Origin: Treponema sp.
Lineage (GTDB): Bacteria; Spirochaetota; Spirochaetia; Treponematales; Treponemataceae
Assembly: GCA_024402505.1 (NCBI GenBank)
Contig: JAKSTP010000019.1
Location: 1 to 51,451, forward strand
Length of the DNA stretch: 51,451 nt
Direction of reading: 5' to 3'
Below are positions 7,657 through 15,735 of this stretch, one piece after another. The notes under the pieces were generated by a model that saw only the letters and a program-made list of their open reading frames with translations, made no database searches and was not told the DNA's origin. The position numbers were made by a program, and so were the translations under genes. How positions within the stretch are numbered: the stretch's first letter is position 1; each line of letters starts with the position of its first letter.

Positions 7657-9246
7657 ATGAAAATGATTAAAAATCTTCTAAAAATGATTGCAGTTTTTTC
7701 TCTTGTGCTCCTGCCTTCCTGCCATGGAAACAGAGGACTTGAGCCTTTTGAAATGCCGGATTCTTTTGATGAAAGTAAAAGGCTGGAAATAACTTTCTGG
7801 GCAAAAAACGATACAAATAAAATTCAGACTGCAGTTTATGAAAAAGCAATTGCTGATTTTGAAAAGGCTTACCCTAATGTAAAAGTCCGCATGAAGCTTT
7901 ATTCTGATTATTCCCGTATCTACAACGATGTAATCACCAACATTGCTACAAAAACTACTCCAAATGTTTGTATTTCTTACCCAGACAATATTGCTACTTA
8001 TAAAACCGGAACAAATGTTGTGCTTCCACTTGATGAAATTGCTCACCATGAAAAATATGGTCTTGGGGGAAGTGAAGTGCGTTTTCACAGTGTACCTTTT
8101 GACCGTGTAGTTCCAAAATTCATGGATGAACTTCGCCTTGAAGGCCAGCTTTACGGTCTTCCATTTATGCGCTCCAGTGAAGTTTGTTATATAAACCGTG
8201 ACCTTGTTGAAAAACTGGGCTATTCCATTCCTGAAAAACTGACCTGGGATTTTATCTGGGAAGTTTCGGAAAAAGCCATGGAAAAAGAAGAGGACGATGA
8301 AACTTTCAAAGTAAACGGTCAGAAAGTAATGATTCCTTTCATCTATAAGTCTACCGACAATATGATGATTCAGTATCTTGCACAGAAAAATGCACCTTAT
8401 TCAAACGAAGAGGGAGAAATCCTAATTTTCAGTGATGAAACAAAAGCCTTTCTTTATGAAATTGCCGGTCATGCAAAAAGCCGTGCCTTTTCTACCTTTG
8501 CCATTTCGTCATATCCTGGAAACTTTTTGAATGCCGGTCAGTGTATTTTTGCCATCGACTCAACAGCTGGAAGTACCTGGATTGGTGCCAATGCTCCTCT
8601 TGGGGACATTCCTGAAGAAAGTAAGGTTGATTTTGAAACTGTGGTAATGGAAATTCCACAGGTTGATGTAAATAACCCGAAAATGATTTCACAGGGACCT
8701 TCAGTCTGCGTTTTCAATAAGGATAATCCTCAGGAAGTACTTGCTTCATGGCTTTTTGCACAGTTCCTCCTTACCGATGATATACAGACACAATACTGTC
8801 ATTCAGAAGGTTATATTCCTGTTACTTACCGGGCACAGAATAATCCAGAATACAAGGCTTATCTTGAAACTGTGAGTGATGATGCAGAATATTATCCTGT
8901 AAAACTGGAAGCTTCAAAAATCCTTTTGAATAATATAGAAAATACTTTTATTACTCCGGTTTTCAATGGATCCGCCAGTCTTCGAAGTGCCGCAGGCCAG
9001 CTTATTGAAAATGTATGTAAAAGCACCAGACGAAATGCAACAATCGATGAAGATTATATGGAAAAGAATTTCAGTGAAACAGCAGCTCTTTTTCACCTTA
9101 ATGAAAAAACAGTTTCTTCTTCCTTCCAGCGAAAGGATCTTGGAAAACTGCCTTCCGAATCTGTTGCTCTTATAATTGTACTTTCTGCGGTATGGATCGT
9201 ACTTATATTGATTAAAATGCGTTCTTTGTTTACTAAAAAAAAGTAA
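7657..9246 (+). CDS. ABC extracellular binding lipoprotein with C-terminal membrane helix
   Basis: Substrate-capturing subunit of the importer. A signal peptide with lipobox LLPSC (Cys at about residue 22) predicts lipid anchoring. The body matches family-1 extracellular solute-binding proteins (LEITFWAKNDTNK, YPDNIATYKTGTNVVLPLDE, GLPFMRSSEVCYINRDLVEK). At 529 residues it is longer than the usual 400-450. The excess is a C-terminal extension ending in a strongly hydrophobic helix (about 503-520, SVALIIVLSAVWIVLILIK) and the basic tail RSLFTKKK. A second anchor of this type is atypical for the family. It is the last gene of the operon. Confidence 0.9.
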   Translation: MKMIKNLLKMIAVFSLVLLPSCHGNRGLEPFEMPDSFDESKRLEITFWAKNDTNKIQTAVYEKAIADFEKAYPNVKVRMKLYSDYSRIYNDVITNIATKTTPNVCISYPDNIATYKTGTNVVLPLDEIAHHEKYGLGGSEVRFHSVPFDRVVPKFMDELRLEGQLYGLPFMRSSEVCYINRDLVEKLGYSIPEKLTWDFIWEVSEKAMEKEEDDETFKVNGQKVMIPFIYKSTDNMMIQYLAQKNAPYSNEEGEILIFSDETKAFLYEIAGHAKSRAFSTFAISSYPGNFLNAGQCIFAIDSTAGSTWIGANAPLGDIPEESKVDFETVVMEIPQVDVNNPKMISQGPSVCVFNKDNPQEVLASWLFAQFLLTDDIQTQYCHSEGYIPVTYRAQNNPEYKAYLETVSDDAEYYPVKLEASKILLNNIENTFITPVFNGSASLRSAAGQLIENVCKSTRRNATIDEDYMEKNFSETAALFHLNEKTVSSSFQRKDLGKLPSESVALIIVLSAVWIVLILIKMRSLFTKKK

Positions 9247-9257
9247 ACTGTTATAAT
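9229..9257 (+). promoter_or_regulatory. Promoter for the exported OB-like protein
   Basis: A -35 TTTACT (9229-9234), 17-base spacer and perfect -10 TATAAT (9252-9257) lie 28 bases before the next ATG and overlap the end of the binding-protein gene. This makes the following gene an independent transcription unit. Confidence 0.6.
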
Positions 9258-9285
9258 AAGATATCAAATTTTTAGAGGTTTTAAG

Positions 9286-10002
9286 ATGAAAAAAATCCTT
9301 TCGATTATGTTGATGGCTCTTACAGTTCTTTCTGCTGGTTTTGCTGCAGAAAAAAAAGGTGCCGGTGTAATGACTTATGCAGAATATGCTGCTGCTGACC
9401 TTGATTCTCAGGTTGTAGTAGAAACTTATGTTCAGGCTAAACAGAGCTGGTGGAGCAATAAGGGTACTTTCTACACACAGGACAAAGATGGTGGTGCATA
9501 CTTCCTTTACGAAATGCCTTGTACAGAAGAAGAATACAATAAACTTGTTCCTGGTACAAAAATCAAAGTAACAGGATATAAATCAGAATGGTCTGGTGAA
9601 GTTGAAATTGTTGATGCAAAATACGAAATCCTTAAAGGAAAATACATTGCTAAAGCAGAAGATGTAACAAAACTTCTTGGAACAGATGATCTTATTAAAA
9701 AACAGAACCTGTTCGTAGCCTTCAAAAAAATGAAGGTTGAAGCTTCTACAGATGCTAATGGTAATGAAGTTGCATGGATGTACAAATGGAACGGAACTGG
9801 AACTGAAGGTGATGACCTTTACTTCAACGTTTCACTCAATGGAAAAAAATATACTTTCACAGTTGAATCTTACCTTTGCGGAAAAGATACAGACGTTTAC
9901 AAAGCCGTTAAAAATCTTAAAGTTGGCGATGTAATCAGCATGGAAGGTTTCTGCTACTGGTACAATGGACTTAATCCTCACATTACAAAAGTTACAAAAT
10001 AA
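9286..10002 (+). CDS. Exported protein with OB-fold-like repeats
   Basis: A 238-residue protein with a clear signal peptide (basic MKK, hydrophobic core, cleavage probably after SAGFAA). The mature part alternates beta-rich segments that look like OB-fold units: one with VVVETYVQAKQSWW, GTFYTQDKDGGAYFLY and LVPGTKIKVTGYKSEWSGE, and a second ending GDVISMEGFCYWYNGLNPHI. Proteins of this build are periplasmic and usually uncharacterised; ligand and role are unknown. It has its own promoter and a Shine-Dalgarno (AGAGG). The family call is inference from pattern, not a search. Confidence 0.6.
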   Translation: MKKILSIMLMALTVLSAGFAAEKKGAGVMTYAEYAAADLDSQVVVETYVQAKQSWWSNKGTFYTQDKDGGAYFLYEMPCTEEEYNKLVPGTKIKVTGYKSEWSGEVEIVDAKYEILKGKYIAKAEDVTKLLGTDDLIKKQNLFVAFKKMKVEASTDANGNEVAWMYKWNGTGTEGDDLYFNVSLNGKKYTFTVESYLCGKDTDVYKAVKNLKVGDVISMEGFCYWYNGLNPHITKVTK

Positions 10003-10009
10003 TTTGCGG

Positions 10010-10038
10010 TTGAACTAAACTGTAATTTTGTGTAAACT
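10010..10038 (+). promoter_or_regulatory. Promoter of the rpoZ-miaA unit
   Basis: A -35 TTGAAC (10010-10015) and -10 TAAACT (10033-10038) with a 17-base spacer lie 19 bases before the rpoZ ATG. A Shine-Dalgarno GAGGTG follows. Confidence 0.6.
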
Positions 10039-10057
10039 TAAATAATTGAGGTGAAAA

Positions 10058-10255
10058 ATGTATTTTCCATTGGAACAGCTTGTTAAATACGACGGAAATA
10101 TTTACGAAATCACAGCCGCTGCAAGTCGACGTGCTTTTCAGATGGCAAAAGTAAATGATCCTGAAATTGAAGAAAACGAAGGAAAAGATGTATGTGTTGC
10201 TGCACGTCAGCTTTTCGGTGAAAAAGTAACTTTCAAGGTTGTAGAAGACAAATAA
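10058..10255 (+). CDS. rpoZ: RNA polymerase omega subunit (spirochaetal form)
   Basis: A 65-residue protein whose pattern PLEQLVKYDGNIYEITAAASRR, with AFQMA after it, fits the conserved region of omega (N-terminal helix, then the -NxYExxxxAARRA- core contacting beta-prime). The C-terminal part with a short VCVAARQLFGEKVTFKVVED segment resembles omega proteins I associate with treponemes. Omega assists assembly and stability of core RNA polymerase. miaA begins 3 bases after its stop, so the two are cotranscribed. The length is short for the family but acceptable; the call depends on a short motif. Confidence 0.78.
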   Translation: MYFPLEQLVKYDGNIYEITAAASRRAFQMAKVNDPEIEENEGKDVCVAARQLFGEKVTFKVVEDK

Positions 10256-10258
10256 TTC

Positions 10259-11194
10259 ATGAACAGAATTCCTGTAATTGTAATTTTTGCACCTACAGCT
10301 TCAGGAAAAACTGCCCTTACTTTGGATTTATTTTCGGAAGAGGGCAGTTTTCTTTTTTTAAAGGGCAAAGCTGAAGTTATCAGCGCAGATTCCATGGCCA
10401 TTTATAAATACATGGATATTGGAACTGCAAAACCTGATCCTGCTTTCTGTAAAAAAATACCCCATCATCTTGTAGATTTTCTCGATCCCAAAGAGTCTTT
10501 TTCTGCAGCTGATTTTGTTAATATGGCAGATAAGGCTTGTGAAGAAATTTTCTCCCGTGGAAAAATTCCCTGCATAGTAGGAGGAACGGGTTTTTATATC
10601 AGATCTTTTCTTCTGGGACTGCCGGACACTCCTGAAAGTGATGAAAAACTCCGTGCTTCTCTAAAAGAGCGCATTTCTGTTGAAGGAAAAGAAAAACTTT
10701 ACGAAGAACTTAAAAAGCTTGATCCCGAAAGTGCTGCAAAAATCCACGTAAATGATGAATACAGAATCTGCCGTGCCCTGGAAGTTTATTACTCAAGCGG
10801 CAAAAAAAGAAGCAGTTTTTCTCAAAGCCCTGAACTTCGCAATAAATACAGGTTTTCTACTATTATTTTAAATCCTCCAAGGGATGTTCTATATTCCCGT
10901 ATTGAACAGCGTGTTGAAAAAATGTTTGAAGCAGGCCTTCCAGAAGAAATTTCCCGTCTTAAAGAAATGGGGTACACTCAGGAAAGTGCCGGTATAAGAG
11001 CTATTGGATACAAGGAATTCTTTCTTTACGACAATCCTGAAAAGATCAAGGAAAGGATCATCCACAATACAAAAATCTATGCAAAAAAACAGATCACCTT
11101 TATGAGGAATATTCCTGGCGCCATGGAAATACCTTATACCGCATCTGCAGAGGATATTGAAAAAGTAAAATCGGCTTTAACGTTATTGACTTAA
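10259..11194 (+). CDS. miaA: tRNA dimethylallyltransferase
   Basis: Adds a dimethylallyl group to A37 of tRNAs reading UNN codons. The P-loop FAPTASGKTAL (residues 9-19) is followed by ISADSMAIYKYMDIGTAKPD, the DSxxxYxxxDIGTAKP motif, then the HHLVDFLDP and IVGGTGFYIRSFL segments. RAIGYKEF and the QITFMRN-type C-terminal segment that grips the anticodon loop are present. The 311-residue length is normal. The substrate DMAPP is an isoprenoid, and dxs, the first enzyme of the MEP isoprenoid route, lies 225 bases downstream, although a terminator intervenes. Confidence 0.95.
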   Translation: MNRIPVIVIFAPTASGKTALTLDLFSEEGSFLFLKGKAEVISADSMAIYKYMDIGTAKPDPAFCKKIPHHLVDFLDPKESFSAADFVNMADKACEEIFSRGKIPCIVGGTGFYIRSFLLGLPDTPESDEKLRASLKERISVEGKEKLYEELKKLDPESAAKIHVNDEYRICRALEVYYSSGKKRSSFSQSPELRNKYRFSTIILNPPRDVLYSRIEQRVEKMFEAGLPEEISRLKEMGYTQESAGIRAIGYKEFFLYDNPEKIKERIIHNTKIYAKKQITFMRNIPGAMEIPYTASAEDIEKVKSALTLLT

Positions 11195-11250
11195 TTTTTA
11201 AAATAGGTCATAATAAATAACACTTTATAAAGTTTTTAAGGAGTGCCATC

Positions 11251-11340
11251 GTGCCTTGTGGAAAGAAAAGAAAACGCCAGAAGATGGCGACACATAAGCG
11301 AAAGAAGATGCTTAGACGTAATCGACATAAGAGCAAGTAG
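11251..11340 (+). CDS. 29-residue basic protein, bS22/AURKAIP1-COX24-like
   Basis: A tiny open frame starting GTG, with a strong Shine-Dalgarno (AAGGAG, 11238-11243) at ideal spacing. The product starts MPCGKKRKRQKMATHKRKKM and continues LRRNRHKSK, so nearly half the residues are Lys or Arg. The KKRKRQKMATHKRKKMLRRNRH core fits the AURKAIP1/COX24 domain (mitochondrial mS38), whose bacterial members include the mini ribosomal protein bS22. A structural role on the small ribosomal subunit is therefore inferred. A Rho-independent terminator follows 26 bases later. The frame is too short for most gene finders. Confidence 0.82.
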   Translation: MPCGKKRKRQKMATHKRKKMLRRNRHKSK

Positions 11341-11366
11341 TTCTTTGTTGATATTTTGTGTCAAAT

Positions 11367-11410
11367 AAGACCGCGGTATAGTTTTTTATGACTTCTGCGG
11401 TCTTTTTTTT
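11367..11410 (+). terminator. Rho-independent terminator before dxs
   Basis: Arms AAGACCGC (11367-11374) and GCGGTCTT (11397-11404) pair perfectly and are followed by an unbroken T-run to 11410. It ends only 8 bases before the dxs ATG. Confidence 0.85.
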
Positions 11411-11418
11411 AAAGAAAA

Positions 11419-13257
11419 ATGAAGTTAGCTGAAATAAAGTCACCTGATGATATTAAAAATCTGTCCTCCAAAGAAACTGCGGTTCTTGCAAAAGAAATCC
11501 GTGAAACCATTATTTCTGTTGTTGAAAAAAATGGCGGTCATCTGGCAAGTAATCTTGGAGTGGTGGAACTTACTCTTGCCCTTCATAAAACTTTTTCAAG
11601 CCCCAAAGATGCAATTATCTGGGATGTAAGTCATCAGTGTTATGCACATAAACTTCTTACAGGCCGTTACAGCGCTTTTGATACCCTCAGAACGGGGGGC
11701 GGACTTTCGGGTTTTACCAATGTTAATGAAAGTGAACATGATTATTTTATAAACGGTCATGCATCAACTTCCATTTCTTCAGCTCTTGGACTTCTTGCTG
11801 CCCGTGAACTAAAAGGCGAAGATGGTAAGGTGATTGCTGTTATTGGAGACGGTGCCCTTACAGGGGGAATGGCTTATGAAGCACTTTCCCATGCAGGCCA
11901 GCTCTGTAAAAATCTTATTGTAATTCTTAATGATAATCAGATGTCTATTGACCGCAATACAGGTTCTGTTTCCCGTTATCTTTCAAGACTTACTATGACC
12001 AGCCGCTATCAGACTTTCCGAAGCAGGGTAGATAAGATAATCAATAAGATTCCTTACTTCAACCGTCATATTGAAAAGTTTATTTTCCGTTTCAAACGAA
12101 GTCTTAAAGGTTTTCTCCTTACAAACAATCTTTTTGTAGATCTTGGATTTGAATACGTTGGTCCTTTAGACGGTCACAATATTTCTTCCATGGTAAGGGA
12201 ATTTAATAAGGTTTCAAAGCTTCATCAGCCTGTTGTAGTGCATGTAGTTACAAAAAAAGGTAAGGGCTACGAACCTGCCGAAAATAAACCTGAAAATTAT
12301 CACGGTGTTTCCCCTAAATCTGACAGTAAAAATAATCTTCCTTCTTTTACAGAAGTATTTGGAAACGCTCTTGTAGATCTTGCAAAAAAAGATGAAAGAA
12401 TTACGGCTATTACAGCTGCCATGACCAGCGGAACAGGTCTTTCTGCATTTTCAAAAGAATTTCCTGACCGTTTCTTTGACGTAGGTATTTGTGAAGAACA
12501 TGCCGTAACTTTCGCAGCCGGGCTTTCTAAAGGTGGGCTTGTTCCTTTTGTTTGCATATATTCTACATTCCTTCAGCGTTCCATCGACCAGATTATCCAC
12601 GATATAAGCCTTCAGAAACTTCACTGTGTTTTCTGCATAGACCGTTCAGGACCAGTTCCAAATGACGGTGCAACTCATCAGGGAATTTTTGATATCAGTC
12701 TTCTGCGGCCAATTCCTTATGTTCAGATTCTTTCTCCTGCTACAAAAAAAGATCTTGAATACTGTCTTGAATATGCTTCTAAAGAAAATGAGGCTGTAGC
12801 TATCCGCTGGCCTAAAAATCATGTGGCACCTGAAATGGAAGAATTTAATGTACCTTGTGAAAAAGGAAAAGGGATTTTTATAAAAGCTGCTGAAAAATCC
12901 GATGTTCTTCTTGTAACTACTGGCGGAATGTTTGAAGATGTGAAAAAAGCATCAGATCTTTCTAAAGAGCATAATCGTCCTTGTGATATTTTTGTCCTTC
13001 GTTTTATTAAGCCTTTGGATGAAACTGCCTTTGTTGATTTGTGTCGTTCTTATAAAAAAATTATTTTTGTTGAAGACGGAGTAAAAACCGGCGGTATTTC
13101 AGAATATCTTTCTTCAGTACTTTTGAAAAATGAGCTTTCAAACGCCGAAATTCTTGCTTTTGACGAAAAATACTATTCTCATGGAAGCCGAGAAGATGTG
13201 CTTACTGAAGCAAATTTGAATCTTTCTTCTATAATAAATTGTATTAATAAGGATTAA
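11419..13257 (+). CDS. dxs: 1-deoxy-D-xylulose-5-phosphate synthase
   Basis: Thiamine-diphosphate enzyme condensing pyruvate and glyceraldehyde 3-phosphate, entry to the MEP isoprenoid pathway and to thiamine and pyridoxal synthesis. The 612 residues cover all three transketolase-like domains. Visible motifs are SNLGVVELTLALH, DVSHQCYAHKLLTGR (family usually DVGHQAYPHK), the TPP motif GDGALTGGMAYEALSHAG to NDN, and in the second domain DVGICEEHAVTFAAG and the DRSGPVPNDGATHQG region. Upstream of the ATG there is only a poor Shine-Dalgarno (AAAGAAAA), directly after a terminator. cmk follows after 15 bases. Confidence 0.95.
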   Translation: MKLAEIKSPDDIKNLSSKETAVLAKEIRETIISVVEKNGGHLASNLGVVELTLALHKTFSSPKDAIIWDVSHQCYAHKLLTGRYSAFDTLRTGGGLSGFTNVNESEHDYFINGHASTSISSALGLLAARELKGEDGKVIAVIGDGALTGGMAYEALSHAGQLCKNLIVILNDNQMSIDRNTGSVSRYLSRLTMTSRYQTFRSRVDKIINKIPYFNRHIEKFIFRFKRSLKGFLLTNNLFVDLGFEYVGPLDGHNISSMVREFNKVSKLHQPVVVHVVTKKGKGYEPAENKPENYHGVSPKSDSKNNLPSFTEVFGNALVDLAKKDERITAITAAMTSGTGLSAFSKEFPDRFFDVGICEEHAVTFAAGLSKGGLVPFVCIYSTFLQRSIDQIIHDISLQKLHCVFCIDRSGPVPNDGATHQGIFDISLLRPIPYVQILSPATKKDLEYCLEYASKENEAVAIRWPKNHVAPEMEEFNVPCEKGKGIFIKAAEKSDVLLVTTGGMFEDVKKASDLSKEHNRPCDIFVLRFIKPLDETAFVDLCRSYKKIIFVEDGVKTGGISEYLSSVLLKNELSNAEILAFDEKYYSHGSREDVLTEANLNLSSIINCINKD

Positions 13258-13272
13258 TCCGGAGGTAATAAA

Positions 13273-13902
13273 ATGATCATTGCAATTGACGGACCTGCAG
13301 GAACAGGAAAAAGTACCATCGCAAAACTGATTTCAGAAAAACTTGGAATCACTTTCTTGAACAGCGGAAGTTTTTATCGTGCTCTTACAATGGCAATTCT
13401 TGATAATAATATTGATTTCAAAGATGAAAAAGCTGCTGCTGAGTTCTGCCGAAAACAGAAACTTGAATACGTAAATTCCAGAATGATTCTTAATGGGGTT
13501 GATGTAAATGACCACCTTCACGATGACCGTATTTCTGCCAATGCTTCACCGGTTTCGGCAAATGTTGAAATCAGGCATTATGTAAATGAAGTTATGCGTG
13601 AAATCACAAAAAGCCTTTCAATTGTTTGCGAAGGCCGCGACATGACAACAGTTGTATTCCCAATGGCAGAATATAAGTTTTATCTTGATGCAAGTCTTGA
13701 TGTTCAGGCCCAGCGCCGTTTTGATCAGGGTGTAAGTCAGCTTACTTTGGAAGAAATTAAGGAAAGTATTAGAAAAAGGGACGAAATGGATAAAAATAAG
13801 AAGGAAGGATCCCTTCGTATTGCAGAGGATGCTACTTATATTGATACTTCTGACTTGACGATTGACCAAGTCTGTGCCATAATATTAAGACAAATAAAAT
13901 AA
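13273..13902 (+). CDS. cmk: Cytidylate kinase
   Basis: Phosphorylates CMP and dCMP to the diphosphates. The P-loop GPAGTGKST (residues 7-15), the substrate segment FLNSGSFYRALT and EGRDMTTVVFPMAEYKFYLDA with the QRRF lid region are conserved. The 209-residue length is slightly short of the usual 220-230. It has a good Shine-Dalgarno (GGAGG), and rpsA follows by 15 bases. The cmk-rpsA pairing is widely conserved in bacteria. Confidence 0.95.
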   Translation: MIIAIDGPAGTGKSTIAKLISEKLGITFLNSGSFYRALTMAILDNNIDFKDEKAAAEFCRKQKLEYVNSRMILNGVDVNDHLHDDRISANASPVSANVEIRHYVNEVMREITKSLSIVCEGRDMTTVVFPMAEYKFYLDASLDVQAQRRFDQGVSQLTLEEIKESIRKRDEMDKNKKEGSLRIAEDATYIDTSDLTIDQVCAIILRQIK

Positions 13903-13917
13903 ATTTAAGGGCTTAAA

Positions 13918-15627
13918 ATGGAAGAAATGGAAGTGGAAAAGGAAGAAGGCCAGAGCTCCAAGGCATTGTTCCAGACACAATTAGAGGAATCTCTGAAGGA
14001 GTTTAATGCACCACAGACTGGTTCATTGGTAGAAGGTACAGTAGTAGCTGTAACAAATGATTATGTTTACGTGGACATTGGCGACAAATCAGAGGGTTTG
14101 ATCCCTGTACAGGAGTTCTCAGGCGACTTGCCAAAAGAAGGGGATTCGGTATCAGCATTGTTGACAGGTTACAACGCAAATGGTCCTGTTCTTTCTAAAA
14201 AACGCGCAGATTCAAAACGCAACATGAAAGAAATTCAGGCAGCTTACAAAGATAAGACTCCTGTTGACGGCGTGATTTCTAAAGTAGTAAAAAGTGGTTA
14301 CGAAGTTGACCTGGGCATTGAAAAAGCAGCATTCCTGCCAATCAGCCAGTCAGACAGCGAAAAGGTTGAAAAACCAGAAGAACTGCTTGGTGTAAAATCT
14401 AGTTTCTACATCGAAAGATTGTACTCTGATGGAAAACTCAACCCTGTAGTAAACCGCAGAAAATATCTTGAAGAACAGATTGAAACAAAACGTGAATCTT
14501 TCTTCAATACTGCTAAAATTGGTGACAGTGTAAAAGGAACTGTAAAATCATTTACAAGTTTCGGTGCTTTCATTGATCTTGGTGGTTTCGACGGACTCCT
14601 CCACATCAACGACATGAGCTGGGGACACGTTGCACGTCCAAAAGACTTTGTTAAAAAAGGACAGGAAATCGAACTTAAAGTAATTCGTCTTGATCCTGAA
14701 GATAAGAGAATCAACCTTTCTCTCAAACACTTTGCTGAAGATCCTTGGCTTCACTTTGAAGAAAAATATCATGTAAATGATGTTGTAAAAGGAAAAGTAA
14801 CAAAACTTACTGATTTCGGTGCTTTCGTAGAACTGGAAGAAGGAATTGAAGGTCTTGTTCACATCAGTGAATTCTCTTGGACAAAGAAAATTAATAAAGC
14901 TTCAGACATGGTTTCAAAAGACCAGGAAGTAGAAGCAATGATCCTTGGATACGATATTCAGGCTGGACGTGTTTCACTTGGTATCAAACAGATTACTGAC
15001 AATCCATGGGATTCAATTGCCGAAAAATATCCAGAAGGAACAAAAGTAAAAGGTAAAATTGTAAAAATTACAACAGCCGGTGCTTTCGTTTCTCTCGAAG
15101 ATGGAATCGACGGATTCCTTCACGCAGATGACATTTCTTGGACAAAGAAAGTTAAACATCCAGGCAGCGAACTTACAGTTGACCAGGAAGTTGAAGCTGT
15201 AGTTGTTGAATGTGATCCAGAACAGCGCCGTGTACGCGTTGGAATCAAACAGCTTACAGACAATCCATGGGAAGCATTTGCTGAAAACTACAAACCGGGT
15301 TCTACACTTGAAGGAGAAATCACTTCAATTACAGATTTCGGTCTTTTCGTACGTGCACCTGGTGGAATCGAAGGTCTTGTAAACAAAGCTAACCTTAGCG
15401 ATGACAAAGAAACTTCTTACGAAGAAGCAGTTGCAAAATACGCTGTAGGAGATAAAATCAACGTATTCGTTGTTGACGTAAATGTTGACAAAGAAAAAGT
15501 TGCATTCTCAGTACGCGAATACAAACGCAAACAGCAGCGTGATGAAATCAGCCAGTATATGACTGCATCAGGAAATGATGATGACGGTTCATACACTCTG
15601 GGTGATATGCTTAACAGCAAAAAATAA
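13918..15627 (+). CDS. rpsA: Ribosomal protein S1
   Basis: RNA-binding protein of the small subunit that helps recruit mRNA. It has 569 residues and six S1 domains, at about 35-105, 118-185, 203-272, 288-358, 375-445 and 462-535. Domains 3-5 carry the strongest consensus ([30 protein letters not shown] and parallels). The N-terminal extension is acidic ([12 protein letters not shown]), and the C-terminus after [13 protein letters not shown] is short. S1 is of interest here because at least two nearby genes appear to lack Shine-Dalgarno sequences. A clear terminator follows. Confidence 0.97.
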   Translation: [569 protein letters not shown]

Positions 15628-15662
15628 TTGTTGCTTTATTAAAGCAATATAGAGTTATGAAG

Positions 15663-15701
15663 ACGCATTGTATGTTTGTAATGGACTGCAATGCGTTTTT
15701 T
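15663..15701 (+). terminator. rpsA: Rho-independent terminator of rpsA
   Basis: Perfect 8-base arms ACGCATTG (15663-15670) and CAATGCGT (15689-15696), loop of 18, followed by TTTTT. It closes the dxs-cmk-rpsA unit. Confidence 0.85.
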
Positions 15702-15735
15702 GTGATTTACAGGTTCGAAGGACGGGGAAAATAAG

